A stretch of DNA of 64,000 bases from Nocardia veterana NBRC 100344. GTDB taxonomy: Bacteria; Actinomycetota; Actinomycetes; Mycobacteriales; Mycobacteriaceae. A program made the translations under genes and the position numbers. Under the pieces are notes generated by a model. The model ran no database searches. It saw only the letters and a list, made by a program, of their open reading frames with translations, and was not told where the DNA came from. The first letter of the stretch is position 1. The number at the start of each line of letters is the position of its first letter. Shown one piece after another: positions 10,299 through 18,236 of the stretch. Location: the NCBI RefSeq assembly GCF_000308855.1, contig NZ_BAGM01000008.1, positions 62,001 to 126,000 of the forward strand, written 5' to 3'.

Positions 10299-11296
10299 TC
10301 GCCGGCCCCTTCGGTGTGGTGGGTGCCGAGCGCGTCGATCTCGTCGCCGGTGCCGACGACCACCAGCCGCCCGCGGACCCGCAGCACGTCGACCTCGGTG
10401 CCGTAGAGTTCGGACAACACCTGGGAGGTCATCACCTCATCCGGCGGGCCGATCCGGAACTTGCCCTCGACCAGATACAGCACCCGATCCACCAGCGGCA
10501 GAATCGGATTGATCTCGTGGGTGACGAACAGCACCGCGGTGTCGTGCGTGCGGCGGCGCCGGTCGATGAGTTCGGACACCAGCCGCTGATTGGCCAGATC
10601 GAGACTCAGCAGCGGCTCGTCGCACAGCAGCACTCGCGGATCGCCGGCCAACGCCTGCGCCACCCGTAACCGCTGCTGTTCGCCGCCGGACAGCGATTCC
10701 AACGGCGCGTTCGCGTACCGCTCGGCCCCCACCTGCGCGATGGCATCGGCGACCAGGCGCCGTCGCTCGCGCCGGCCGCGCCAACCCAGCCCCCAGCGGT
10801 GCCCGTCCACGCCCAACCCGACCAGGTCGACACCACGCAACTGCACGCCGGCGTCGATCGTCTTCTGCTGCGGGATGTAGCCGATCCGCGGATTGCCCAA
10901 CCGCGCCGGCGCCCCGTCCACCTCGACCGTGCCCGCGCTGGGGGCGAGCTGTCCGAGCAGCATCCGCAACAGTGAGGTCTTTCCGGAACCGTTGGGGCCC
11001 AGCACCGCGACGAATTCACCGGGCGCGACGTCGAGATCCAGCCCTTGCCAGAGCGTGCGCGGGCCGAAGGCCAGGCTCGCGCCCCGCAGCGACACCGCGG
11101 GGGTGGTGCGGGCATCGGCCGCGGGCTTCCCGTCCGCCGCGTCGTCGGTATCGCAGAACGCGCACTCCGCGCCCCCGAGACGGGACGAGCCCGCGCCGGA
11201 ATCGGCGCGGGCTACGGACGACCTGTCGTGGTCGGATTCCGGCGACGCGGAGACGGCCGGATCGCGGCGGTCTTCGGTACGGATATCTCCCGGCAT
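10295..11296 (-). CDS. znuC: Metal ABC transporter ATP-binding protein
   Basis: ATPase subunit of 333 residues: Walker A GPNGSGKT at about 100-107, signature LSGGEQQR, Walker B VLLCDEPLL, and switch His in VTHE. The ABC domain starts only at about residue 67; the first 65 residues are an Asp/Ser/Ala-rich extension with a CAFC motif (Cys45, Cys48) not usual for the family. ATG at 11296 is preceded by GAGGAG at good spacing, so the extension appears to be translated. The gene is sandwiched between the binding protein (11 bases apart) and the permease (ATGA overlap). Confidence 0.9.
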   Translation of the reverse strand: MPGDIRTEDRRDPAVSASPESDHDRSSVARADSGAGSSRLGGAECAFCDTDDAADGKPAADARTTPAVSLRGASLAFGPRTLWQGLDLDVAPGEFVAVLGPNGSGKTSLLRMLLGQLAPSAGTVEVDGAPARLGNPRIGYIPQQKTIDAGVQLRGVDLVGLGVDGHRWGLGWRGRRERRRLVADAIAQVGAERYANAPLESLSGGEQQRLRVAQALAGDPRVLLCDEPLLSLDLANQRLVSELIDRRRRTHDTAVLFVTHEINPILPLVDRVLYLVEGKFRIGPPDEVMTSQVLSELYGTEVDVLRVRGRLVVVGTGDEIDALGTHHTEGAGE

Positions 11297-11307
11297 CACT
11301 ACTCTCC

Positions 11308-12192
11308 TCAGCCGAGCGCGGCGGCCAGGGCGGTCGCGTTGTCGGTTTGCCACTTCACGAAATCGGTATTCGCCGGGAGGGTTTCGGTCACCTCGACGAT
11401 CGGAACACCCGCGGACCGGGCGGTCGCGGCCACATCCTTCGTGGTCTTGTCCTCGGTTTGGATGTTGTAGATCAGGGCGCGAACCTGCTTGGTGGTCAAC
11501 AGGTCTCGGATCGCCGCCAGATCCGCCGGCGCCGGATCGGTGCCCTGTTCGATCGCCTCCTCGAAGGCGTGTGGCGTGCGGTCGTCGGTGCCGGCGGCGA
11601 CCAGCAGGTAGTGGGCCAGCGGCTCGGTCTGCAGAATCGGCGATTTGGGATGGGTGGCAGCGATTTTCGCGGTGATCGCGGTGACGTTCGCCAACCGGCC
11701 GCGCAGGGCGGCGGCGCGGTCGGCGAAGGCCTGCTTGTGCTCCGGGGCGATCTGCCCGAGTTCGTCGGCGATCTTGTTCGCCACAGCGCCGACGGTGCCC
11801 ATGTCGTACCAGAGGTGTTCGTTCTCGTCGTTCGGCGCGGTGCGCAGATCGAAGGCCGAGATAGTGGGCTCGGTGCGGCCCTGGGCGGCCTTCTCGGCGA
11901 ATTCGTCGTAGTGCCCGCCGTTGTAGACGACCAGGGCGGCATCGTGGATGGCCGCCGCATCCGCCGGGGTGGTCTGATAGGAATGCGGATCCTCGGTCGG
12001 GCTGTCGATGATCGACTTCACCTCGATATCGGGCCCGCCGACGGCGGCGGCCACACTGCCCCACACATCGGTGGAGGCTACGACGGTCGGTTTGCCGGAA
12101 TCCGAGTCCGAGCCCGAGCAGGCGGCCAGCGTGAGTGCGGTGGTGACTCCCAGCGTGGCGACAGCAATTCGGACGGCGAAATTTCTGATCAC
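11308..12192 (-). CDS. znuA: Zinc/manganese-binding lipoprotein of ABC transporter
   Basis: Solute-binding protein of 294 residues. The signal peptide ends in lipobox LAAC with Cys25, so it is membrane-anchored. Family marks include STDVWGSVA, DPHSYQTTPAD with a metal-binding His, NGGHYDEF and ENEHLWYDM with further His ligands, and the C-terminal Asp/Glu region near NIQTEDK. The His-rich loop of Gram-negative ZnuA is absent. The frame opens at ATG 12237, but that codon sits inside the Zur-like palindrome; GTG 12192 has AGGAG about seven bases upstream and gives a normal signal peptide, so it is preferred. Confidence 0.9.
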   Translation of the reverse strand: MIRNFAVRIAVATLGVTTALTLAACSGSDSDSGKPTVVASTDVWGSVAAAVGGPDIEVKSIIDSPTEDPHSYQTTPADAAAIHDAALVVYNGGHYDEFAEKAAQGRTEPTISAFDLRTAPNDENEHLWYDMGTVGAVANKIADELGQIAPEHKQAFADRAAALRGRLANVTAITAKIAATHPKSPILQTEPLAHYLLVAAGTDDRTPHAFEEAIEQGTDPAPADLAAIRDLLTTKQVRALIYNIQTEDKTTKDVAATARSAGVPIVEVTETLPANTDFVKWQTDNATALAAALG

Positions 12193-12219
12193 GCGGGGTA
12201 CTCCTGCACACGAGCTCTT

Positions 12220-12238
12220 AACGGAAACGATTTCCATT
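12220..12238 (-). promoter_or_regulatory. Zur-like operator of the zinc ABC operon
   Basis: AACGGAAA-CGA-TTTCCATT on the plus strand: 8-base arms with one mismatch around a 3-base centre, matching the general form of actinobacterial Zur boxes (AT-rich GAAAA/TTTTC dyads). It lies 28 bases upstream of the preferred GTG start and just downstream of a TACATT -10-like element (minus strand), so a repressor here would block the promoter. Confidence 0.65.
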
Positions 12239-12310
12239 TAAATGTAGCGCATGGGGCCGGGTGCAGTGCTATCGATTCGTCCGGATCGGGTGTGAACCCG
12301 GACACCGAGC

Positions 12311-12354
12311 GGGGCCCGGCTCCGGCTCGGTCGATCCGAGCGGAGCCGGGCCCC
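12311..12354 (-). terminator. Long GC-rich hairpin after the trehalose gene
   Basis: Arms of about 20 bases (GGGGCCCGGCTCCGGCTCGG and its near-complement) with a 5-base loop and a single bulge, just past the stop of the leftward phosphatase-trehalase gene. There is no U-tract. It may equally separate that gene from the zinc operon promoter. Confidence 0.5.
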
Positions 12355-12378
12355 GACGAGTTGCCTACCGGTTCGCCG

Positions 12379-14952
12379 CTACTGCGCGAGCGCGGCGACC
12401 GGCTGACTGAGCAGCTGGGCGCAGCGCAACAGACCCAGATGGCTGTAGGCCTGCGGGTGGTTGCCGAGCGACCGTTCGGCCACCGGGTCGTACTCCTCGC
12501 TGAGCAGACCGGTCGGTCCGGCGACATCCACGAGCTGCGCGAACAGCGCCTCGGCGTCCTCGCGTTTGCCGATCAGTAGATAGGCCTCCACCAGCCAGGC
12601 CGCGCACAGGTGGAACCCACCCTCGCCGCCGGGCAGGCCGTCGTCGTGGTGGTAGCGGTAGACGGTGGACCCGCTGCGCAATTCCGCCTCGGTCGCGACC
12701 ACGGTGGCGGCGAAGCGGGGATCCGAGGGGTCGATCAGACCGCTCAGTCCGATGTGCAGGGTCGCGGCGTCCAGATCGGTGCCGTCGTAGGCCGCGGTGT
12801 AGGACTGCACCTGCTCGTTCCAGCCCTTGGCCTTGACCTCGTCGGCGATGGTCTCGCGCAATTCCACCCAGGCCGGGTCGGCGGTGCGATCGAACCGCTC
12901 GGCCAATTTCAGCGCGCGATCGACCGTGAGCCAGCCCATCACCTTCGAGTACACGTGGTGCCGGGGATTACCGCGGATCTCCCAGATGCCGTGATCGGGT
13001 TCGCGCCAGCGCCGCTGCACGGCCGAAACCATGGCTTCGACCAGTTCCCAGTCGCGATCCGGCAGCGCCTTGGCGGGATCCGTGATGCCCTTGGCCTCGC
13101 GCGCCTGGGCCAGCGCCGCGATCAGATCCACGATCGGCCCGAAGACGTCGAGCTGAACCTGCATATTCGCCGCGTTGCCCACACGCACCGGCCGGGAACC
13201 GGCATAGCCCGGCAGCTGGTCCAGCACGGCCTCGGGCGGCAGCGTCTCGCCGTAGAGGGTGTAGAGCGGGTGCAGGCGTTCGGGTCCGGCCAGTGTCTCG
13301 AGGACGCGATGGGTCCAGGCCAGGAAATCCTCCGCCTCGCTCAGCGATCCCAGGGTGACCAGAGCGTGTGCGGTGAGGGAGGCGTCACGCAGCCAGCAGT
13401 AGCGGTAGTCCCAGTTGCGGACGCCGCCGATGTCCTCGGGCAGCGAGGTGGTGGCCGCGGCCAGGATCGAACCCGAGGGCGCGTGCACCAGCCCGCGCAG
13501 GGTGAGCGCCGAACGCTTCATCAGATCCGGCTTGAGCGGCGGCAGCTTCAGCTCGTTGGCCCAATCGCGCCAGTACCGCTCCGCCTCGTTCCGCCGTTCC
13601 GCCTCGCTCACCATGGCGGGGGCGAGATCGGAGGTACCACAACGCATTTCGAGGACGATCGGTCCCTCGGACGGATCCACCACCGCGCGCGCGACATGGT
13701 GGATGCCCTCCTCGAAGATCTCCCACTGCACGCCGGGCGAGCGCAGCACGATCGGATCGTTGGTGCCGTGTACGCGCAGGCCCGCGGGTTCGCGGACCAG
13801 GGTCACCGGCACCTGGCCGAATTCCGGGCGCGGCGCGAAGGTCACGACGGCCTTGGCGTCACCGGTGATGACTCGGGTCAGATCGGTCCGCTCCAGGGCC
13901 ACGTCGTGCGGCAGGTAATCGACGATTTTCAAACTGGACCAACGGGTTTCGACCGTCATGGTCCCGTCGACGTAGCGCTGCGACAGCGGCAGGCTCTGGC
14001 GTTCGGGGGCGACGGTGAAATGTCCCGCCGCCGGGCCGCCCAGCAGATGGGCGAAGACCGCGGCCGAATCGGGTTCCGGATGGCAGAACCAGCTGACCGT
14101 TCCGTCCGGGGTGAGCAGCGCCTTCGACCGCGGCGAGGCCAGCATCGTCAGCCGCTCGATCCGGGGTGCGGAGGCGCCGGCGAGCCAGGTGCGCCGCTCC
14201 TCCAGCAGGAACGCCAAGGCCTTGGCGACCTCTTCGGTGCTGGGCACCCGGTATTCGGCCAGGCTCTCGCCCTCGCCGACCTTGATGCCGATATCGGGTC
14301 CGGACAGCCGGGCGAAGGCCTTCTCGTCGGTGACGTCGTCACCGAAGAACACGGCCGCCGAGGCGCCCTCCTGATGCCGGATGATGTCGAGGGCAGCGCC
14401 CTTGTCGGTCTGAATGACGGCCAATTCGATGACCGCCTTGCCCTCGGTGACCTGCACGCCGACCCAGCTGGCCGGGCCCTGCCGGGCCTGCTGCAGCGCG
14501 CGCCGGCCCACCTCGGGGGAGGCGTTGCGCACGTGCAGCGCGATGCTGGCGGGTTTGGCCTCCACGGCCACACCGGGATTGTCGTCGGCGATGGCGGCCA
14601 GGGCGTGCCGCACCTCGGTCAGTAATTGTTTGGCGTCGTTGTCGATGGCGTGGACGAAGCCCACATCGAATTCCGAGCCGTGGCTACCGATCAGTTGGAC
14701 CTCGACCGGTAGCCGGGACAGCGCCGCGAGATCTCGCAGCGCGCGGCCGGAGATGACGGCCGCGGTGGTGCTACTCAGGCCGGCGAGCGCGCGGAGGGCG
14801 CTGACCGATTCCCGATGGGGATAGGCCTTTGCCGGATCGGACACTATGGGCGCGATTGTCCCGTCGTAGTCCGAAGCGACCAGTAGCCGCGGCACGCGCG
14901 CTACGGCCGACAAGGCACGGCGAAGTTCGTGTGGCAGATCCTGTGCGCTCAC
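12379..14952 (-). CDS. Trehalose-6-phosphate phosphatase fused to GH15 trehalase/glucoamylase-like domain
   Basis: An 857-residue two-domain cytosolic protein. Residues about 1-260 are a HAD-type trehalose-phosphatase (OtsB): SDYDGT with nucleophile Asp28 and Asp30, VISGR, GSHG, KGAAL and FFGDDVTDE. Residues about 270-857 are a GH15 enzyme like mycobacterial trehalase: DGTVSWFC, GGVRNWDYRYCWLRDAS, CAAWLVEAYLL and LLSEEYDP with the probable catalytic glutamate pair. Together the halves could convert trehalose-6-phosphate to trehalose and then glucose. The start is GTG 14952 with a weak ribosome site. No OtsA is in the window. The reading frame is intact throughout, with no sign of a frameshift between domains. 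Confidence 0.9.
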   Translation of the reverse strand: MSAQDLPHELRRALSAVARVPRLLVASDYDGTIAPIVSDPAKAYPHRESVSALRALAGLSSTTAAVISGRALRDLAALSRLPVEVQLIGSHGSEFDVGFVHAIDNDAKQLLTEVRHALAAIADDNPGVAVEAKPASIALHVRNASPEVGRRALQQARQGPASWVGVQVTEGKAVIELAVIQTDKGAALDIIRHQEGASAAVFFGDDVTDEKAFARLSGPDIGIKVGEGESLAEYRVPSTEEVAKALAFLLEERRTWLAGASAPRIERLTMLASPRSKALLTPDGTVSWFCHPEPDSAAVFAHLLGGPAAGHFTVAPERQSLPLSQRYVDGTMTVETRWSSLKIVDYLPHDVALERTDLTRVITGDAKAVVTFAPRPEFGQVPVTLVREPAGLRVHGTNDPIVLRSPGVQWEIFEEGIHHVARAVVDPSEGPIVLEMRCGTSDLAPAMVSEAERRNEAERYWRDWANELKLPPLKPDLMKRSALTLRGLVHAPSGSILAAATTSLPEDIGGVRNWDYRYCWLRDASLTAHALVTLGSLSEAEDFLAWTHRVLETLAGPERLHPLYTLYGETLPPEAVLDQLPGYAGSRPVRVGNAANMQVQLDVFGPIVDLIAALAQAREAKGITDPAKALPDRDWELVEAMVSAVQRRWREPDHGIWEIRGNPRHHVYSKVMGWLTVDRALKLAERFDRTADPAWVELRETIADEVKAKGWNEQVQSYTAAYDGTDLDAATLHIGLSGLIDPSDPRFAATVVATEAELRSGSTVYRYHHDDGLPGGEGGFHLCAAWLVEAYLLIGKREDAEALFAQLVDVAGPTGLLSEEYDPVAERSLGNHPQAYSHLGLLRCAQLLSQPVAALAQ

Positions 14953-15117
14953 GCATCCAACCTAGTGATCGGAGGAGATTTTTCAGGGCGCGAGAAACTT
15001 TACTGGGTGACGTTTGCCCGCGTGTTCGCGCAGTGATACGTGCTGTTTACACGAGCCTCGCCGAACCCGATCGGCCGCGGGGAGGCGGCCGGCCGGGCGT
15101 GCGATTATCGGCGTGGA

Positions 15118-15774
15118 TCAGGACTTTTCGCCCAGCAGCAGATCGACCGTCAGATCGAGGCGTTCGGCCACATCGGTTGCCGACGCCCGGCGAGTGAGCC
15201 ACGCCACCAGATTCGACAGCCACACATCGCTGATGACGCGGGCGATGGCCAGATCCCGCTCGGTGGGTTCGCCCTCGTTGACCGCCCGGGCGAAGAAGCG
15301 GTCCATCACCTTGCCGACCCGATCGACCTCGGCGGCGGCGGACGCGTCGGCGAACATGAAGGCTCGGGTCATGGCCTCGGTGAGCAGCGGATCGCGCTGC
15401 ATGGCCCGGGTGACCTGGGTCAGCATCAGGTGCATGCGCTCCTGCGGGGTCTGCCCGGCCAGCGGTTTGCGTTTGCTGTCGAACTGCTCGAATTCGCGCG
15501 CCAGCGCCGAGACCAGCAGGTGCACCTTCGACGGGAAGTATCGGTACAGCGTCCCGACCGCGACATCGGCGCGTTCGGCGACCGCGCGCATCTGCACGGC
15601 GTCGTAGCCGCCCTTGGAGGCGAGCGCGAGGGTGGCGTCGAGGATCCGCTTGCGTCGCTCGCGCTGGGCCGCCGAGCTCAGCTCGTCCTCGCTGAGGGTG
15701 CTGACCGTCGTGCGATTGCGGGCGCCGTTGCGCGCACCCGAGTCGGCTGCCTGCTCTCGGGAGGGACTGGCCAT
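15118..15774 (-). CDS. kstR: KstR, TetR-family repressor of cholesterol catabolism
   Basis: A 218-residue TetR regulator. The helix-turn-helix region ERRKRILDATLALASKGG to VAVGTLYRYFPSKVHLL is nearly identical to M. tuberculosis KstR, and the ligand domain keeps MQRDPLLTEAMTRAFMFADASAA and the C-terminal DVWLSNLVAWLTRRASATDVAERLDL. In M. tuberculosis KstR is derepressed by the CoA thioester of a cholesterol intermediate. The N-terminus has about 30 extra residues; ATG at 15774 is the first good start, although a start nearer the domain is possible. It is divergent from fadE34 with a perfect KstR box in the shared region, implying autoregulation. Confidence 0.95.
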   Translation of the reverse strand: MASPSREQAADSGARNGARNRTTVSTLSEDELSSAAQRERRKRILDATLALASKGGYDAVQMRAVAERADVAVGTLYRYFPSKVHLLVSALAREFEQFDSKRKPLAGQTPQERMHLMLTQVTRAMQRDPLLTEAMTRAFMFADASAAAEVDRVGKVMDRFFARAVNEGEPTERDLAIARVISDVWLSNLVAWLTRRASATDVAERLDLTVDLLLGEKS

Positions 15775-15875
15775 TCGTGAAAGTCCTTTCCTACACGCCC
15801 GTCGGTTCCGGTGGCCGACGAGCGTAGTCCAGCGGCGGCGACGAGCGCCTCTTGACTTACGCCCGACCGTCACAT

Positions 15876-15889
15876 TAGAACATGTTCTA
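15876..15889. promoter_or_regulatory. KstR operator (kstR/fadE34)
   Basis: TAGAACATGTTCTA is a perfect 14-base palindrome fitting the published KstR consensus TnnAACnnGTTnnA. It lies in the 150-base kstR-fadE34 spacer, about 18 bases downstream of a TTGACT -35 (15852-15857), so it overlaps the probable -10 of the fadE34 operon. Confidence 0.9.
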
Positions 15890-15924
15890 GGTGTGGGAGT
15901 CACGCCGGAAAGGCGGTATGGAGT

Positions 15925-18180
15925 GTGACCATCGCCACCACTGACGAGCATAAAGCCGTTCAGGAGTCGATGCGCGGATGGGCCGCAGCGGTGCACCCGA
16001 TTGCAACAATGCGCAGTGGCGCGCCGGGGTATTGGCGTGAGTTCTGGCCGGGCCTGGTGGGCCTCGGCGTCTTCCGCGTCGCGGTCCCGGAGGAGGCCGG
16101 CGGCGCGGGCGGCTGCGTGCGCGATCTGGCCGTGCTGATCGAGCAGGCGGCGCACGATCTCGTGGGCGGACCGGTGACGGCTACCGCGCTGGCCGGCCTC
16201 GTTGCCGGCGACACCCTCGACGAGGATACGCCCTGCGGGGTCGCACTGAGCGAGCCGGTTGTGGTGTCGCACAACACAACCGACGGACTCGAGGTGTCCG
16301 GCACCTGGGCGACGGTCCTCGGCGCCGACGAACGGACCGCGCTGTTGCTGCCGGTGCGCTCCGGCGACCGCGAGCTGTGGTGCCTGCTGCCGGCCGGCGC
16401 CGCGGGCGTCCGGGTCGAGGTGCTCGACGCGCTCGATCCGAGCACCCCGCTGGCCCGGGTGGAGTGTTCCGGTACCCCGGTGCCCGCCGACCACATCTTC
16501 GAACCGCCCTGTTCGGTGCGCGATCTCGCAGCGGCGCTGATCGCGGCCGAGGCGGCCGGGATCGCGGGCTGGTGCCTGGAGACCGCGGTCGACTACGCCA
16601 AGGTGCGCGAACAGTTCGGCCGCAAGATCGGCGAGTTCCAGGCGGTCAAGCACATGTGCGCCTGGATGCTGTGCCGCACCGAGCAGACCCGCGCCGTGGC
16701 GGCGGACGCCGCGGCAGCGGCAGATTCGGCCACCGCCGCGGCAGCGGCAGATTCGGCCACCGCCGCGGCAGCGGCTGATTCGGCGACCGCCGCGGCAGCG
16801 GCAGATTCGGCACCAGCTGAGTCCGGTGGCAGCGAGTTGCGGTTGGCCGCCGCGGTGGCCCTGACCGTCGCACTGGATGCCGCCGTGGAGAATGCCAAGG
16901 ACTGCATCCAGGTGCTGGGCGGGATCGGCTTCACCTGGGAGCACGACGCGCACCTGTATCTGCGCCGCGCTACCGCGCTGCGGGCGCTGCTGGGTGGCTC
17001 CGCGCGGTGGCGCGCCGAGGTGGCGAAACTGACCCACGCCGGGGTGCGGCGCACAGTATCGATCGATCTCGGCGAGGGCGCGGACAACGGATCTGCCTGG
17101 GAGGCAGCCGGTTTGGATGCCGCCGAGGGGGCGGTGCTGGCCGCCGACCTGGCTCGGATCGCGGCGCTGCCCGCCGGCGAGCAACGCGCCGCGCTGGCCG
17201 ACGCCGGACTGCTGGCCTGCCATTGGCCGGCTCCCTACGGCCGCGACGCCGGGCCGATCCAGCGCAGCCTGATCGAGGATCAGATCCGCAAGGCCGGCAT
17301 CGAACTCCCGGACCTCGTGATCGCGAACTGGGCGATCCCCACGCTGCTGCAGTGGGGCACCCCCGAGCAGATCGAGCGCTTCGCCCCGCCCACGTTGACC
17401 GGCGAGGTGATCTGGTGCCAGCTGTTCTCGGAGCCGGGCGCCGGATCGGATCTGGCCTCCCTGCGAACCGTCGCCGAACGGGTCGACGGTGGCTGGAAGC
17501 TGCGCGGCCAGAAGGTGTGGACCTCGCTGGCCGACCGCGCGACGTGGGGTATCTGCTTGGCGCGCACCGATCCGGCGGCGCCGAAGCACAAGGGCATCAG
17601 CTACTTCCTGGTCGATATGAAAAGTCCGGGACTCGAGATCCGGCCGCTGGTGGAGATCACCGGTGAGGCCCGGTTCAACGAGGTCTTCCTCGACGATGTG
17701 TTCGTGCCCGACGACTGTCTGGTCGGCGAACCGGGCAACGGCTGGCGGATCGCGCGCTCCACCCTCTCCGCGGAACGAGTCGCCATGGGCGGCAAGGGGA
17801 TCGGTGCGGAGTTGGAGGCCGTGATCGCGGCCGCACCCACCACGGGCCCGGGTGCGGAGGTGGTCGCCGACCGCCTCGGCGCGCTGATCGCGGAATCGGT
17901 GGCGGGCACATTGCTGGAGGCGCGCGCGGCGCGGAAGCTGCTGGCCGGCGGGGATCCCGCCGCGGAGAGCAGCGTGCGCAAACTGGTCGGCGTCCGGCAC
18001 CGGCAGGCGGTGGCCGAATTCGCGGCCGAGCTGGCCGGCCCGGCCGGCGCGCTGGACACCGACGTGGTGAAGGAATTCCTGCTCACCCGCTGTCTGTCGA
18101 TCGCCGGCGGCACCGAACAGATTCTGCTGACCGTCGCCGGGGAGCGGATTCTCGGGCTGCCGCGCGAAACGAAGGGCTGA
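15925..18180 (+). CDS. fadE34: FadE34 (ChsE3)-like double acyl-CoA dehydrogenase
   Basis: Flavoenzyme of steroid side-chain beta-oxidation, made of two acyl-CoA dehydrogenase halves in one chain (about 1-365 and 366-751), like M. tuberculosis FadE34 (711 residues). The second half shows the FAD/substrate motifs LFSEPGAGSDLASL, QKVWTSLA and C-terminal SIAGGTEQILLTVAGERILGLPR. The extra length comes largely from four copies of a 9-residue Ala-rich unit at residues 262-297, coded by a 27-bp tandem repeat. The GTG start at 15925 lies 36 bases beyond a KstR box. First gene of a six-gene operon. Confidence 0.93.
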   Translation: MTIATTDEHKAVQESMRGWAAAVHPIATMRSGAPGYWREFWPGLVGLGVFRVAVPEEAGGAGGCVRDLAVLIEQAAHDLVGGPVTATALAGLVAGDTLDEDTPCGVALSEPVVVSHNTTDGLEVSGTWATVLGADERTALLLPVRSGDRELWCLLPAGAAGVRVEVLDALDPSTPLARVECSGTPVPADHIFEPPCSVRDLAAALIAAEAAGIAGWCLETAVDYAKVREQFGRKIGEFQAVKHMCAWMLCRTEQTRAVAADAAAAADSATAAAAADSATAAAAADSATAAAAADSAPAESGGSELRLAAAVALTVALDAAVENAKDCIQVLGGIGFTWEHDAHLYLRRATALRALLGGSARWRAEVAKLTHAGVRRTVSIDLGEGADNGSAWEAAGLDAAEGAVLAADLARIAALPAGEQRAALADAGLLACHWPAPYGRDAGPIQRSLIEDQIRKAGIELPDLVIANWAIPTLLQWGTPEQIERFAPPTLTGEVIWCQLFSEPGAGSDLASLRTVAERVDGGWKLRGQKVWTSLADRATWGICLARTDPAAPKHKGISYFLVDMKSPGLEIRPLVEITGEARFNEVFLDDVFVPDDCLVGEPGNGWRIARSTLSAERVAMGGKGIGAELEAVIAAAPTTGPGAEVVADRLGALIAESVAGTLLEARAARKLLAGGDPAAESSVRKLVGVRHRQAVAEFAAELAGPAGALDTDVVKEFLLTRCLSIAGGTEQILLTVAGERILGLPRETKG
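16708..16815 (+). repeat. 27-bp in-frame tandem repeat, four copies, inside fadE34
   Basis: Four contiguous 27-base units (16708-16734, 16735-16761, 16762-16788, 16789-16815) encode AAAAADSAT three times and then AAAAADSAP. Units 1 and 2 are identical; unit 3 has two synonymous changes (GCT for GCA, GCG for GCC); unit 4 ends GCACCA. The unit length keeps the reading frame. It lies in the helical C-terminal region of the first dehydrogenase half. Confidence 0.95.
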
Positions 18181-18236
18181 ACTCGCCGGGCCGGCCCTTT
18201 CGACGGAGCAGCCCATATCCAACAGGGAGCAATGCA

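Noticed and set aside
12610..14625. Plus-strand 671-codon frame opposite the trehalose fusion gene
   Set aside because: Low-complexity Gly/Arg/Gln/His product with no motif; the opposite strand encodes well-recognised domains.
16708..16815. CRISPR-like repeats
   Set aside because: Units are contiguous with no spacers and are in frame within an enzyme gene; this is a minisatellite.
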